Below, in pieces: positions 25,484-35,028 of a DNA stretch of 64,000 nucleotides; position 1 is the stretch's first letter; every line of letters begins with the position of its first letter. The position numbers and the translations under genes were made by a program. This DNA is from Rhodoferax sp. Lineage in GTDB: Bacteria > Pseudomonadota > Gammaproteobacteria > Burkholderiales > Burkholderiaceae_C. The stretch covers positions 1 to 64,000 of the forward strand of contig JARLJI010000005.1 of assembly GCA_031291295.1 (NCBI GenBank), written 5' to 3'. The notes below the pieces were generated by a model. That model was given only the letters and a program-made list of their open reading frames with translations. It searched no databases and was not told where the DNA came from.

Positions 25484-26065
25484 TCAAGGCATCTTCAGGA
25501 AGTGCTCGCGGTAGTGCGCCAGTTCGTCGATCGATTCATGCACATCGGCCAGCGCCGTGTGTTTTTGCTGCTTCTTGAATGCGCTGTAGACCTCGGGGCG
25601 CCAGCGTTTGGCCAGCTCCTTCAGGGTGCTGACGTCGATGCTGCGGTAGTGGAAGAACGCCTCCAGTTTGGGCATGTACTTCACGAGAAAGCGGCGGTCC
25701 TGGCTGATGGTGTTGCCGCACATGGGCGCGTTGCCCTTGGGCACGTATTTGGCGAGGAATTCGAGGATTTTTTTCTCGGCCTCGGCCTCGCCCAGCGTGG
25801 AGGCCTTCACCTTGTCGATCAGGCCGCTGCGGCCGTGGGTGTTCTGGTTCCACTTGTCCATCTTGGCCAGTTGCTCGTCGCTCTGGTGAATGACCAGCAC
25901 CGGGCCTTCGATGCGTGGCTCCAGATTCGGGCCGGTCACGACCACCGCAATTTCGATCAGGCGCTCGACTTCCGGATCCAGGCCGGTCATTTCACAGTCG
26001 AGCCAAACCAGGTTTTGATCGGATTTGGGCAAGGAGGGGATTGCTTCAGGGATGACTTCAGACAT
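25484..26065 (-). CDS. orn: Oligoribonuclease
   Basis: A 193-residue DEDDh 3'-5' exoribonuclease that degrades short RNA oligonucleotides, including pGpG from c-di-GMP turnover. Exo I '[11 protein letters not shown]' (about residue 21), Exo II '[12 protein letters not shown]' and Exo III '[14 protein letters not shown]' are present. The start at 26065 gives the family length; the open frame upstream overlaps the divergent M48 gene. Only 58 bp separates the two starts, so their promoters must be very close together. Confidence 0.95.
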   Translation of the reverse strand: MSEVIPEAIPSLPKSDQNLVWLDCEMTGLDPEVERLIEIAVVVTGPNLEPRIEGPVLVIHQSDEQLAKMDKWNQNTHGRSGLIDKVKASTLGEAEAEKKILEFLAKYVPKGNAPMCGNTISQDRRFLVKYMPKLEAFFHYRSIDVSTLKELAKRWRPEVYSAFKKQQKHTALADVHESIDELAHYREHFLKMP

Positions 26066-26123
26066 GCTGGGGATTGTCGCCCAAGCCGCGAGAGCGGCCA
26101 GAAATACGCCTAAACTCCGATTC

Positions 26124-27407
26124 ATGTCTTCTTCACTTCTTTTGCCGCTGGTCTTTGCCGTAGCGCTGGTCGCCGGCCTGCTGGTGAAATTCTGGCTGGC
26201 TTCACGCCAGATCCGCCACGTGGCACGGCACCGCGATAGCGTGCCCGCCGCCTTCGCCCACACGGTCACGCTCGCCGCCCATCAAAAGGCCGCCGACTAC
26301 ACCGTGACCAAGGCGCGCTTCGGCCTGCTGGAGCTGGCCTTTGGCGCCGCGGTGCTGCTGGGCTGGACGCTGCTGGGCGGGCTGCAGGCACTGAACCAGG
26401 CGCTGCTGTCCTGGCTGGGCGGCGGCATGCTGCAGCAGTTGGCGCTGCTGGCGGCCTTCGCGCTGATAGGCGGCCTGATCGACCTGCCTTTCACGCTGTA
26501 CCAGACCTTTGTGATCGAGCAGCGTTATGGCTTCAACAAGATGACGCTGGGGCTGTGGCTGGCCGACTTGGCGAAATCGACGCTGGTCGGCGCCATCATC
26601 GGCCTGCCGATCGTGGCGCTGATCCTGTGGCTGATGGGCGCATTGCCAAGCAGCCCCTGGTGGACCTCGTGGTGGCTGGTGGCCTGGGCCTTCTGGATGG
26701 GCTTCAACCTCCTGCTGCTCGTGATTTACCCGACCTTCATTGCGCCGCTATTCAACAAATTCAAACCGCTCGAAGACGAGACCCTGAAGAACCGCGTCAC
26801 CACCCTGATGCAGCGCTGCGGCTTTGCCGCCAAGGGTCTGTTCGTGATGGACGGCAGCAAACGCAGCGCGCACGCCAATGCCTACTTCACCGGCTTCGGG
26901 GCCGCCAAGCGGGTGGTGTTTTACGACACGCTGCTGGCCAAGCTGTCACCGGGCGAGGTAGACGCGGTGCTGGCGCACGAATTGGGCCACTTCAAGCACA
27001 AGCACGTCATCAAGCGGATCGCGGGCATGTTCGCCCTCAGCCTGGCCGGCTTCGCGCTGCTGGGCTGGCTCTGCACGCGCGTCTGGTTCTACACCGGCCT
27101 GGGCGTGAGCCCCAACATGGCTGCGCCCAACAACGCGTTGGCGCTGCTGCTGTTCGTGCTGGCGGCGCCGGTGTTCTCCATCTTTGTCTCCCCGCTGTTT
27201 GCACAACTCTCGCGCAAGCACGAGTTCGAGGCCGATGCCTATGCCGTGGCCCAGACCAGCGGGCAGGACCTGTCGGCCGCCCTGCTCAAACTCTACGAAG
27301 ACAACGCCTCCACGCTGACCCCCGACCCCTTGTTCGTGAAGTTCTACTATTCCCACCCGCCGGCGTCCGAACGCCTGGCGCGGATGAGCCCTGGAGTCAC
27401 TGCATGA
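26124..27407 (+). CDS. M48-family (Ste24/CAAX protease-like) membrane metallopeptidase
   Basis: A 427-residue zinc peptidase with an N-terminal helix, further helices around the middle, and the zinc motif '[11 protein letters not shown]' (His285, Glu286, His289), with the third ligand Glu in 'EFEADAYAV' (about 370). Layout and length match the Ste24p/CAAX protease group. Bacterial members process or remove membrane proteins; no prenylated substrate is expected. Its TGA overlaps the ATG of the next gene (ATGA). Confidence 0.9.
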   Translation: MSSSLLLPLVFAVALVAGLLVKFWLASRQIRHVARHRDSVPAAFAHTVTLAAHQKAADYTVTKARFGLLELAFGAAVLLGWTLLGGLQALNQALLSWLGGGMLQQLALLAAFALIGGLIDLPFTLYQTFVIEQRYGFNKMTLGLWLADLAKSTLVGAIIGLPIVALILWLMGALPSSPWWTSWWLVAWAFWMGFNLLLLVIYPTFIAPLFNKFKPLEDETLKNRVTTLMQRCGFAAKGLFVMDGSKRSAHANAYFTGFGAAKRVVFYDTLLAKLSPGEVDAVLAHELGHFKHKHVIKRIAGMFALSLAGFALLGWLCTRVWFYTGLGVSPNMAAPNNALALLLFVLAAPVFSIFVSPLFAQLSRKHEFEADAYAVAQTSGQDLSAALLKLYEDNASTLTPDPLFVKFYYSHPPASERLARMSPGVTA

Positions 27408-27763
27408 GCACGATGTTGACGAAGAAAGACTGGAGCGCCCATAGCCGGCGCGCACTGAGTGCTACAGAAATAATAGCCCGCCTGGCCACACTGGAGGGCT
27501 GGAAGCTCAGCGGCGACGGCGCGGCCGTGGCGATCGAGAAGACCTACACCTTCGCCAATTACTACGAGACCATCTCGTTCGTGAACGCCGTGGCCTTCAT
27601 TGCCAACGCGCAGGACCACCACCCCGATTTGTCGGTGCACTACAACCGCTGCGTGGTGCGGTTCAACACGCACGACGTCGGTGGCATCTCGGTAACCGAC
27701 TTCGATTGCGCGGCGCAGATCGACGCCCTGCTGGGCACGCCGGATCCCAAGGCCTCGCCTTGA
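27404..27763 (+). CDS. 4a-hydroxytetrahydrobiopterin (pterin-4a-carbinolamine) dehydratase
   Basis: A 119-residue protein of the PCD/DCoH family, marked by '[20 protein letters not shown]' and the active-site pattern '[20 protein letters not shown]'. The enzyme dehydrates 4a-carbinolamine to quinonoid dihydropterin after aromatic amino acid hydroxylation. No hydroxylase gene is near; the gene lies inside a core operon, overlapped by four bases at both ends with the M48 and rsgA genes. In such settings the protein may work in general pterin or molybdopterin chemistry (inference). Confidence 0.92.
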   Translation: MSTMLTKKDWSAHSRRALSATEIIARLATLEGWKLSGDGAAVAIEKTYTFANYYETISFVNAVAFIANAQDHHPDLSVHYNRCVVRFNTHDVGGISVTDFDCAAQIDALLGTPDPKASP

Positions 27764-28707
27764 GCGACGCCGCAGCGCCCCACAGCGGACTGGTGGTCGC
27801 CGGCCATGGCCGGCATTTTTTGGTGGAAACGCCCGACGGCCGGCGCCTGATCTGCCACCCGCGCGGCAAGAAAAGCCAGGCCGTGGTGGGCGACCGCGTG
27901 CTGTGGCAGGCCTCGCAGGACGAAGGCACGATCGAGAAAATCGAGGAGCGGCGCAACCTGTTTTACCGCCAGGACGAGATCCGCACCAAGTCGTTCGCCG
28001 CCAACCTGGACCAGGTGCTGATCCTGATCGCGGCCGAACCGGAGTTCTCCGAGAGCCAGCTGTCGCGCGCGCTGATCGCGGCCGAGGCCGAGCGCATTAC
28101 GCCCCTGATCGCACTGAACAAGAGCGATTTGAAAGAGCCGTTCGAGCGCACCTGGAGCCGCCTCGCGCCCTACCGGCGCATGGGCTACAACGTGCTGCCG
28201 CTGGCGCTCAAGCCAAGGGCTTCGGCGGACTCAAGCCAACCCCAGGCACAGGCCGCGACGTCAACGCTGATCGATCACCTCAAGGGCAAGACCACGCTGG
28301 TGCTGGGCCCCTCGGGCGCGGGCAAAAGCACGCTCATCAACCTGCTGGTGCCCGGTGCGGCGGCGCTCACCGGCGAGATTTCGCAAGCGCTCAGTTCGGG
28401 CAAGCACACCACCACCAGCACGACCTGGTACTGGGTCGACGAGGCCAGAGAGACTGCCTTGATCGATTCCCCCGGCTTCCAGGAATTCGGCTTGCACCAC
28501 ATCGACGCCATGCATCTGGCCGCGTTCATGCCGGACCTCAAACCGCTGGTGGTGAACTGCAAGTTTTACAACTGCACGCATTTGCACGAACCGGGCTGCG
28601 GCGTGATCGCCGCCATCAAACCAGCCGATAGCCCCGATGGGGTCAGCGAAAGACGCTATAAAATCTATAGTGACCTGTTTGCCGAACTGAGCCAGTCGAA
28701 ATACTGA
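27760..28707 (+). CDS. rsgA: Ribosome small-subunit biogenesis GTPase RsgA
   Basis: A 315-residue circularly permuted GTPase that checks maturation of the 30S subunit. The order is OB fold, G4 'ALNKSD', G1 '[13 protein letters not shown]', G3 'DSPGF', then a zinc knuckle with Cys/His in '[14 protein letters not shown]'. The start is TTG at 27760, overlapping the dehydratase stop (TTGA); no ATG fits the family N-terminus. It ends the M48-dehydratase-rsgA operon and is convergent with the hisC-like gene two bases away. Confidence 0.95.
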   Translation: MSDAAAPHSGLVVAGHGRHFLVETPDGRRLICHPRGKKSQAVVGDRVLWQASQDEGTIEKIEERRNLFYRQDEIRTKSFAANLDQVLILIAAEPEFSESQLSRALIAAEAERITPLIALNKSDLKEPFERTWSRLAPYRRMGYNVLPLALKPRASADSSQPQAQAATSTLIDHLKGKTTLVLGPSGAGKSTLINLLVPGAAALTGEISQALSSGKHTTTSTTWYWVDEARETALIDSPGFQEFGLHHIDAMHLAAFMPDLKPLVVNCKFYNCTHLHEPGCGVIAAIKPADSPDGVSERRYKIYSDLFAELSQSKY

Positions 28708-28709
28708 GC

Positions 28710-29792
28710 TCAGGCCGCCAAGATCTCGCCCAGCGCCTGCACCAGCGCCTCGCACTGCTGCGGCGTGCCGACGCTGATGCGCAGGTGCTGCGCCACGCGC
28801 GCCAGCTTGATGTGCCGCACCAGAATGCCGCGCTCACGGAGCGCGGCAGCCAGCAGCGCGGCGTCGCGGCGCGGGTGCTGCACCAACATGAAATTGGCCT
28901 TGGAGGGCAGCACCTCGAAACCCAGGTCTTCGAGCGCCAGCGTCAAGCCTTCGCGGCTGTGCATCACAGCCAAGCGGGTCTGCTCGAAATGCGCGCGGTC
29001 CTCATAGGCCGCCACGGCGCCGGCCAGCGCCAGGCGGCCCAAAGGGTAGGAGTTGAAGCTGTCCTTCACGCGCTCCAGCGCCTCGATCAGGTGCCGCTGT
29101 CCGACCGCGAAACCCACGCGCAGGCCCGCCAGCGAGCGCGACTTGGACAGCGTGTGCACCACCAGCAGGTTCGGATACCGCTCGATCAGAGGGACGGCGC
29201 TGTCGCCGCCAAAGTCCACATAGGCCTCATCCACCAGCACCACGCGGCGCGGCTGGCTTTGCAGCAGCTGCTCGATCGCCGCCAGCGGCAAGGCGCAGCC
29301 GGTGGGCGCGTTGGGATTGGCGATCACCACGCCGCCAATGGCCAGCGGGTCGGCGCGGACGTAATCCGCCACCTGGATCTGCATCTGCGCATCCAGCGGC
29401 GCGGCCTCAAAGGCGATGCCATACAGGCCGCAATACACCTGGTAGAAGCTGTAGGTGACGTCGGGCATCAAGAGCGGGCGGCCATGGCGGAAGAAGGCGA
29501 AGAACGCGTGCGCCAGTACCTCGTCGGAGCCGTTGCCCGCAAACACCTGGTCCGCACGGATACCGTGGTACGCGGCCACGGCCTCGCGCAGCGCCGTGGC
29601 CCGCGGGTCCGGGTACAGCTGCAAACCCTGGCGCGCGGCAGCGGCGATGGCCTGCACCACCTGCGGCGATGGCGGGTACGGGTTCTCGTTGGTGTTGAGC
29701 TTGACCAGGTTGGGGATTTGCGGCTGCTCGCCCGGCACATAGGGCACGAGGCCGCGGATGGCGGGACTCCAGAAGGTCTCTTCCGAATTCAC
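28710..29792 (-). CDS. hisC: Histidinol-phosphate aminotransferase (HisC-type)
   Basis: A 360-residue PLP-dependent class I/II aminotransferase. '[12 protein letters not shown]' lies near the N-terminus, 'NPNAPTG' in the middle, the PLP lysine in '[15 protein letters not shown]' (about 215), and '[18 protein letters not shown]' at the end. These fit HisC, which makes histidinol phosphate. GTG at 29792 with GGAG six bases upstream is preferred to an ATG 39 bp further up. No other his gene is close. The CbiB-like gene upstream makes the related CobC/CobD decarboxylase worth considering, but the HisC pattern is better. Confidence 0.85.
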   Translation of the reverse strand: MNSEETFWSPAIRGLVPYVPGEQPQIPNLVKLNTNENPYPPSPQVVQAIAAAARQGLQLYPDPRATALREAVAAYHGIRADQVFAGNGSDEVLAHAFFAFFRHGRPLLMPDVTYSFYQVYCGLYGIAFEAAPLDAQMQIQVADYVRADPLAIGGVVIANPNAPTGCALPLAAIEQLLQSQPRRVVLVDEAYVDFGGDSAVPLIERYPNLLVVHTLSKSRSLAGLRVGFAVGQRHLIEALERVKDSFNSYPLGRLALAGAVAAYEDRAHFEQTRLAVMHSREGLTLALEDLGFEVLPSKANFMLVQHPRRDAALLAAALRERGILVRHIKLARVAQHLRISVGTPQQCEALVQALGEILAA

Positions 29793-29871
29793 ATTTGCTC
29801 CAGAATTTATAGCAGACACTGCCCGCCACATAAAGGCTACAGCGCTTTTTTACTCATGCAGCGCCCGGGCA

Positions 29872-30858
29872 TCAGCCGAGCAGTCGCGCCATTGTCAACA
29901 GCGCGAGCAGCACCATCCACATCACGACCGAGCGCCAGACCAGTCCCACGATGCTGCGCAGATGGGCCACTTCCGGCTCGCGCCCGGGGGTCGAGATGCT
30001 GTCCTGCTGGTCGGCCGTGGCCTCGAAGCTCGGGTTCGGCGGTTGGGCAAACGAGGCCCTCAAGGCCTCGCCCCCGAGCCGCACATTGACCGCGCCGGCG
30101 GTGGCTGCAAGGATGACACCATCGTTGTCGCTGGGGAAGCGCTGCGCATAGTTGCGCCAGCCGTCGATGGCTTCTTCAAAGCTGCCGACGACCGCAAAAC
30201 TCAGTGCCGTGAGGCGCGCTGGCAGCCAGTCCACCACCATCCAGGCGCTGGCCGCCGCACTCTGCAAGGCAGGGCTGGCGAGCTGGTTTTGGGCATTGCT
30301 TTTGTATTTCCAGTAGCGCGACACGAATTCGCTCATGCGATAGAACACGGCACCGGTCGGACCCAGGCCAAAGGCCGCCAGCACCGAGTACCAGGCCAGC
30401 ACACCGAACACATGGCGGTGCGCCGCCAGCACCGAGTATTCGATCACGTGACGCACGATTTCGCTGCGCGGCACATCCGCGGCATCGACCCGCTGCCATT
30501 GCGCCAGCAGAGTGCGGGCCCGCGTCTCATCGCCCTCGTCCAGCGCGTCGCGGATGTCGGTGAAGTAGTGGCTGAACTGGCGAAAGCCGAGCGTGACATA
30601 GAGTACCGCCACATGCCACAGCACGGCAAAGGGCCAGCCCAGACCCCGCACCAGCAGCCAGTGGATGCCCAGCGTAACGAGCGACGGCAGCACGGTGGCC
30701 AGGCTCCACGCGACCCAGCCATGGTGCGGCTTGCCCGCGTCGAAGTTGCGACTGACCCAGCGTGCCCATCGGCGCAAACCGCTATGAAACGGATTGCCGG
30801 GCGCCAACGGACGAACCTGCTCGATCAGCAAGGCGAACAAAATGGCGAAAAAACTCAT
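29872..30858 (-). CDS. CobD/CbiB-family integral membrane protein
   Basis: A 328-residue membrane protein with about five hydrophobic segments. It begins 'MSFFAILFALLIEQVRPL', contains 'FRQFSHYFTDIRDALDEGD' and ends with a C-terminal helix. This pattern belongs to the CbiB/AmpE-like family of beta-proteobacteria. True CbiB builds adenosylcobinamide phosphate; AmpE is a signalling relative. Functional cobalamin synthesis is not indicated by the rest of the window. The ATG at 30858 is preferred to the in-frame start 75 bp upstream. It lies 79 bp before hisC on the same strand. Confidence 0.72.
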   Translation of the reverse strand: MSFFAILFALLIEQVRPLAPGNPFHSGLRRWARWVSRNFDAGKPHHGWVAWSLATVLPSLVTLGIHWLLVRGLGWPFAVLWHVAVLYVTLGFRQFSHYFTDIRDALDEGDETRARTLLAQWQRVDAADVPRSEIVRHVIEYSVLAAHRHVFGVLAWYSVLAAFGLGPTGAVFYRMSEFVSRYWKYKSNAQNQLASPALQSAAASAWMVVDWLPARLTALSFAVVGSFEEAIDGWRNYAQRFPSDNDGVILAATAGAVNVRLGGEALRASFAQPPNPSFEATADQQDSISTPGREPEVAHLRSIVGLVWRSVVMWMVLLALLTMARLLG

Positions 30859-30939
30859 GGACGCATCATAACGAGCGGCAATGACGAATCGTGATCCAGC
30901 CCTGCTGCCCGAGCGGCAAGCGTGGGGGATCACAACCCT

Positions 30940-31638
30940 TCAGGCTGACAGAAAACGGTAAAAGTTGCGCAGCATGCCGGCCGTGGCGCCCCAGATAAAG
31001 CGCTCCTTGCCGTGGTCCTGGTAGGGCATGGAGAACCACTCGCGGCGCATCCCTTCCCACTCGAGGGCTTGCAGGTGATGGTTCGCCGGGTTCATCAGAA
31101 ACTCCAGCGGCACTTCGAACGCATCGGCCACTTCGTCCGGATTGGGATGCAGCACAAAGCCCGGCCGCACCAGCGCCACCACGGGCGTGATGATGAAGGC
31201 GCTGCCGGTGACATAGATCGGCAGCGTGCCGATCACCTCGATGTTGCGCTCGTCCAGGCCCACCTCTTCGTGGGTCTCGCGCAGCGCCGTCGCGGCGGCA
31301 TTGGCATCGGTGGCGTCGGCCTTGCCGCCCGGAAAGGCGATCTGCCCCGAATGGGTGGACAGGTGGGCCGTGCGTTCGGTCAGCAACACCGTGGGCTCGT
31401 CATGCATGACCAAGGCCAACAGCACCGAGGCGTGGGCCGGCGGGCGGTCGGTGAACTTTTTTTCCACCGCCACTTCCGGCTGCCAGCGCGGCGGATGGGC
31501 AAAGCGCTGCTGCAGGGCTTCGGGCCGCAGCCGCTCGCGGCTCACGGCGGGCAGATCGGCATCGATACGGTCCACGGGAATCCGGCGTGGGTCGAAATTG
31601 GGCAGCCTGGAGAGCGGCAGGAAGGGCGTGGAGGACAA
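30940..31638 (-). CDS. Nudix hydrolase (CoA pyrophosphatase-like)
   Basis: A Nudix-fold hydrolase with 'GQIAFPGGKAD' and the Nudix box part 'TALRETHEEVGLD', followed by 'LPIYVTGSAFIITPVVAL'. This pattern is that of the NudL/PCD1 group, which splits coenzyme A to phosphopantetheine and adenosine diphosphate. The first Glu of the box is replaced by Asp, common in the group. No ATG is available: TTG at 31638 with AAGG ten bases upstream is a guess for the start, and the open frame further up runs through the rplS terminator. About 232 residues. Confidence 0.82.
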   Translation of the reverse strand: MSSTPFLPLSRLPNFDPRRIPVDRIDADLPAVSRERLRPEALQQRFAHPPRWQPEVAVEKKFTDRPPAHASVLLALVMHDEPTVLLTERTAHLSTHSGQIAFPGGKADATDANAAATALRETHEEVGLDERNIEVIGTLPIYVTGSAFIITPVVALVRPGFVLHPNPDEVADAFEVPLEFLMNPANHHLQALEWEGMRREWFSMPYQDHGKERFIWGATAGMLRNFYRFLSA

Positions 31639-31659
31639 GTGGGGCAGGCCTTGGGAAAT

Positions 31660-31696
31660 AAAAAAGGCCGCTATCAGCAAATGCTGCAGCGGCCTT
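31660..31696 (-). terminator. Rho-independent terminator after rplS
   Basis: On the minus strand AAGGCCGCT pairs with AGCGGCCTT and six T follow. The loop can fold further (CAGC with GCTG). It ends the rpsP-rimM-trmD-rplS operon and stands 22 bases before the proposed Nudix start. Confidence 0.88.
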
Positions 31697-31714
31697 GTCC
31701 GGGGAAGGCTGGCT

Positions 31715-32098
31715 TTAGACGGCGACAGCGGCAGCCTTGATCCGGGACGGGAGTTTTTCCTTGATGCGAGCCGACTTGCCGCTGCGCTCGCGCAGGTAAT
31801 ACAGCTTAGCACGGCGCACGTCGCCGCGGCGCTTGACTTCGATGCCGGCAATCAAGGGGCTGTAGGTCTGGAAGGTGCGTTCGACGCCTTCGCCGCTGGA
31901 GATTTTGCGCACCGTGAAGCCGCTGTTCAGGCCACGATTGCGCTTGGCAATCACCACGCCTTCGTAGGCCTGCACGCGCTTGCGGGTGCCTTCAACCACA
32001 CTGACGCTCACGATGACCGTGTCGCCAGGGGCAAATGCGGGAATTTTCTTGCCCAGACGGGCAATTTCTTCCTGCTCAAGAGTTTCGATCAGATTCAT
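31715..32098 (-). CDS. rplS: 50S ribosomal protein L19
   Basis: A 127-residue ribosomal protein at the 30S-50S interface. '[20 protein letters not shown]', '[20 protein letters not shown]' and '[19 protein letters not shown]' are hallmarks of L19. It is the last gene of the rpsP operon, 146 bp after trmD; the gap holds no further gene. Confidence 0.98.
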   Translation of the reverse strand: MNLIETLEQEEIARLGKKIPAFAPGDTVIVSVSVVEGTRKRVQAYEGVVIAKRNRGLNSGFTVRKISSGEGVERTFQTYSPLIAGIEVKRRGDVRRAKLYYLRERSGKSARIKEKLPSRIKAAAVAV

Positions 32099-32244
32099 GG
32101 TTTCCTCACTCGATCATGTCCGCGCTGCACTAGAGGCTTGTCGGCAATTGCTGTGCAATATGCGTCGAAGCGGCCGGCCAGAGGATCGAAAAGCTTTTGA
32201 TTATAGCAATATAACGCCGCCCGCCCAGCCTTGGAAGCTCGCGG

Positions 32245-32991
32245 CTAGAGCGCCCGGGCCAGCACGGCTTCGTCCTGAGCATTCAGTCGCCCCGCCGCCC
32301 GGGCCACGGCGATCAGGTCCGGCCGGTGCCGCGCCGTGACGGCAAGCCGCTGGTCGCGCCGCCAGCGCTCGATCTGGGCATGGTGGCCCGACAGGAGCGC
32401 CTGCGGCACCTGGCGGCCCTGCCACTCCTCGGGCCGCGTGTAGGCGGGGCAATCGAGCAGGCCATCGAGCGCGGGGTTGAAACTGTCGAACTGGTGGCTG
32501 CCTTCGTCGTTCAGCACGCCGGGCTGCAGCCGCGCCACCGCGTCCAGCAAGGCCATGGCCGCGATCTCGCCGCCCGACAGCACAAAGTCGCCCAGGCTGA
32601 TCTGCACGTCCACATGCGCGTCGATGAAGCGCTGGTCGACGCCCTCGTAGCGCCCGCACACCAGCACCGCGCCGGCGCTGGCCGACCAGTCCGCCACAGC
32701 GGCATGGTCCAGCCGCCGGCCGACCGGCGAGAACAGCACCACGGGGGCGGCGTCGCCGCGCTCGGCCCGGATGGCCTGCAGGCACTGGGCCAGCGGCTGC
32801 GCCAGCATCACCATGCCCGGTCCGCCGCCAAACGGGCGATCGTCGACCCGGCGATAGTTGCCCTCGGCGAAGTCGCGCAGGTTCCACAGCCGCAGATCAA
32901 CCAGCTTGGATTCGTAGGCACGGCGTGTCACGCCGCTGGCCACAAAAGGCGCAAACAGTTCGGGAAACAGCGTGATGACATCGAAGCGCAT
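32245..32991 (-). CDS. trmD: tRNA (guanine-N1)-methyltransferase TrmD
   Basis: A 248-residue SPOUT methyltransferase that makes m1G37 in tRNAs and so prevents frameshifting. '[13 protein letters not shown]' opens the protein; the knot contains '[15 protein letters not shown]' and '[14 protein letters not shown]', and '[14 protein letters not shown]' follows. The ATG at 32991 is used because the family starts there; the open frame upstream overlaps rimM. It lies 16 bp after rimM. Confidence 0.97.
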   Translation of the reverse strand: MRFDVITLFPELFAPFVASGVTRRAYESKLVDLRLWNLRDFAEGNYRRVDDRPFGGGPGMVMLAQPLAQCLQAIRAERGDAAPVVLFSPVGRRLDHAAVADWSASAGAVLVCGRYEGVDQRFIDAHVDVQISLGDFVLSGGEIAAMALLDAVARLQPGVLNDEGSHQFDSFNPALDGLLDCPAYTRPEEWQGRQVPQALLSGHHAQIERWRRDQRLAVTARHRPDLIAVARAAGRLNAQDEAVLARAL

Positions 32992-33007
32992 GGCACGATG
33001 TGGAATT

Positions 33008-33571
33008 TTAGTAGTCCGGCTGCCAGTCGACGGTGATGCGCCGGGCCTGCAGGTCCACGCCATCGACGTAGGCCGCCACGAACGGCACCATGCGCTCTTG
33101 CGCCTTGCCGTCCTGCACGTAGGCGATCACCAGCACGGTCTGCGCGCCGGTGGACAGCAACTCCGTCACCTGCCCCAGCACCGCGCCCTCGCGGTTGACC
33201 ACCTCCAGGCCGATCAGGTCGACCCAGTAGTACTCGTCTTTTTCGGCGGTGGGAAAGCTCGAGCGCGGCACGAAGATGCGCGCACCCCTGAGCGCCTCGG
33301 CGGCGCTGCGGTCATCGACCTCGTGGGCACTGGCGACGACGCCGCCCGAATGCTCGCGCGCCTCTTTGATGGCGAGCTTGCCGGTGCCGGAGAAGGTCTT
33401 GGCCCCTCTTTCGGCCGGCAGCAGGTACCAGCGTTTGGAAGAAAAAAGCGCCTCGGGATCGGCGCTGTAGGGCAGGACCTTGAACCAGCCCTTGATGCCC
33501 CAGGCGTCCAGAATGCGCCCGATTTCGATGGCGTCCGCTGGCAATTCAGCGGGTTCCAAGCCGGGCAACAT
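33008..33571 (-). CDS. rimM: Ribosome maturation factor RimM
   Basis: A 187-residue factor for late 30S assembly (S19 region). The N-terminal RimM domain contains '[20 protein letters not shown]'; the PRC-barrel part has '[18 protein letters not shown]' and '[14 protein letters not shown]'. It stands between rpsP (38 bp) and trmD (16 bp). Confidence 0.96.
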   Translation of the reverse strand: MLPGLEPAELPADAIEIGRILDAWGIKGWFKVLPYSADPEALFSSKRWYLLPAERGAKTFSGTGKLAIKEAREHSGGVVASAHEVDDRSAAEALRGARIFVPRSSFPTAEKDEYYWVDLIGLEVVNREGAVLGQVTELLSTGAQTVLVIAYVQDGKAQERMVPFVAAYVDGVDLQARRITVDWQPDY

Positions 33572-33609
33572 GCAACTAATTAGCTGACGGGTCGCGCAGG
33601 CGGACCGGC

Positions 33610-33861
33610 TTACGCGGCTTTCTTGGCGGCCTGGTTGACCAGACGCTCCACGGTGGAGGACGCCTGCGCGCCGACACCCGTCCAGTACGTCAGGCGATCC
33701 TGTGCAATGCGGATGCTTTCTTCGTGGTCTTTGGCGATCGGGTTATAAAAACCGATACGCTCGATGAAACGGCCATCGCGGCGCGTGCGCTTGTCGGCCA
33801 CAACGATGTTGAAGAACGGGCGAGCTTTGGAGCCGCCGCGTGAAAGACGAATGACAACCAT
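33610..33861 (-). CDS. rpsP: 30S ribosomal protein S16
   Basis: An 83-residue ribosomal protein: '[20 protein letters not shown]' at the start, then '[16 protein letters not shown]' and '[18 protein letters not shown]'. It is the first gene of the operon, so its promoter should lie in 33862-34004, the region shared with the divergent acetyltransferase. No clear promoter box was fixed. Confidence 0.98.
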   Translation of the reverse strand: MVVIRLSRGGSKARPFFNIVVADKRTRRDGRFIERIGFYNPIAKDHEESIRIAQDRLTYWTGVGAQASSTVERLVNQAAKKAA

Positions 33862-34004
33862 GATTTATCCTTGGGAACGATTGAAATGGCTCTCGAGCCT
33901 TGATCAACCGTTGATCAACCAAATATTCCGGCGTTGAGACACGCAACATGGCCACCCGGCCAGTCACACGCTGAAAAGCTCTCCATTATATCGTTTTGAT
34001 TTTT

Positions 34005-34562
34005 ATGCCCTCTACTCCCTGTCTGATCCGCCCCAGCCACGGTGGCGATGTCGGCGCCGTCACGGCCATTTACACCCATCACGTACTGCACGGCACGGGC
34101 ACTTTCGAGATCGAGCCGCCCACCGAGGGCGACATGGCCCAGCGGCGCAGCGATGTGCTGGCCAAGGGCCTGCCCTACCTGGTGGCCGAGCAGGCTGGCC
34201 AGGTCGTTGGTTTTGCCTGTTGCAACTGGTTCAAGCCGCGCCCCGCCTATCGCTTCTCGGCCGAGGACTCGATTTACCTGGCCCCTGGCAGCCATGGCCG
34301 GGGACTGGGCCGCGCCCTGCTGGCGGAACTCGCGATTCGGGCAGAAAACGCGGGTGTGCGAAAACTGATTGCCGTGATTGGCGACTCGGCCAATGCGGGC
34401 TCCATCGGCGTGCACTGCTCGGCAGGGTTCCAGCACGTGGGGGTGCTTCGATCGTGCGGCTGGAAGTTCGACCAATGGCTCGACGTCGTCCTGATGGAAA
34501 AGGCGCTGGGTGTGGGGGATTCCCGCCCGCCCGGCGAGCGGAAAAAATCAGACCCGCCATAA
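34005..34562 (+). CDS. GNAT N-acetyltransferase, phosphinothricin/methionine-derivative type
   Basis: A 185-residue acetyl-CoA-dependent N-acetyltransferase. 'IYTHHVLHGTGTFEIEPPT' near the N-terminus and the CoA loop 'GSHGRGLGRALLAELAIRA' (about 95-115) match the PAT/MddA group, which acetylates phosphinothricin or methionine sulfone and sulfoximine; the true substrate is unknown. ATG at 34005 is preferred to the TTG three codons before. It is divergent from rpsP and followed nine bases later by the TM2 gene. Confidence 0.87.
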   Translation: MPSTPCLIRPSHGGDVGAVTAIYTHHVLHGTGTFEIEPPTEGDMAQRRSDVLAKGLPYLVAEQAGQVVGFACCNWFKPRPAYRFSAEDSIYLAPGSHGRGLGRALLAELAIRAENAGVRKLIAVIGDSANAGSIGVHCSAGFQHVGVLRSCGWKFDQWLDVVLMEKALGVGDSRPPGERKKSDPP

Positions 34563-34571
34563 TCCCGCCCT

Positions 34572-35018
34572 ATGAAAAACAAAACCATTGCCGCCTGGCT
34601 GGCATTTCTGGGCGGCCCCTTGGGCCTGCACCGCTTCTACCTGCATGGCCTGCGCGACCTGATGGGCTGGTTGCTGCCGATTCCGACCGCACTCGGCCTG
34701 TATGGCATCGAACGCGTGCAGCAGTTCGGGCTGGACGACCAGTGGAGCTGGGTGCTGATTCCGTTTGTCGGCTTCACCATCGCCGGCTGCGCCCTGACAG
34801 CGATTGTCTTCGGGTTGATGACGCCCGAGAAATGGAACGCCAAATTCAACGCCACGGCCGCCGAAGACGCGGCGCCCGGGCAAACCAACTGGTTCACCAT
34901 TGCGGCCATCGTCCTGTCGCTGCTGATCGGCACCAGCGTGCTGATGGCCAGTATCGTGTTCAGCTTTCAGCGCTACTTCGAATACCAGATCGCGGAAGCG
35001 CACAAAATCAGCGAGTAA
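34572..35018 (+). CDS. TM2 domain-containing membrane protein
   Basis: A 148-residue protein. 'LAFLGGPLGLHRFYLHG' at residues 10-26 is the TM2 domain signature; two hydrophobic segments follow (about 30-85), and a third at about 110-135. A cytosolic stretch rich in Ala and acidic residues lies between. Function of TM2 proteins in bacteria is not known. Probably cotranscribed with the acetyltransferase. Confidence 0.8.
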   Translation: MKNKTIAAWLAFLGGPLGLHRFYLHGLRDLMGWLLPIPTALGLYGIERVQQFGLDDQWSWVLIPFVGFTIAGCALTAIVFGLMTPEKWNAKFNATAAEDAAPGQTNWFTIAAIVLSLLIGTSVLMASIVFSFQRYFEYQIAEAHKISE

Positions 35019-35028
35019 CGGCGCCGGC

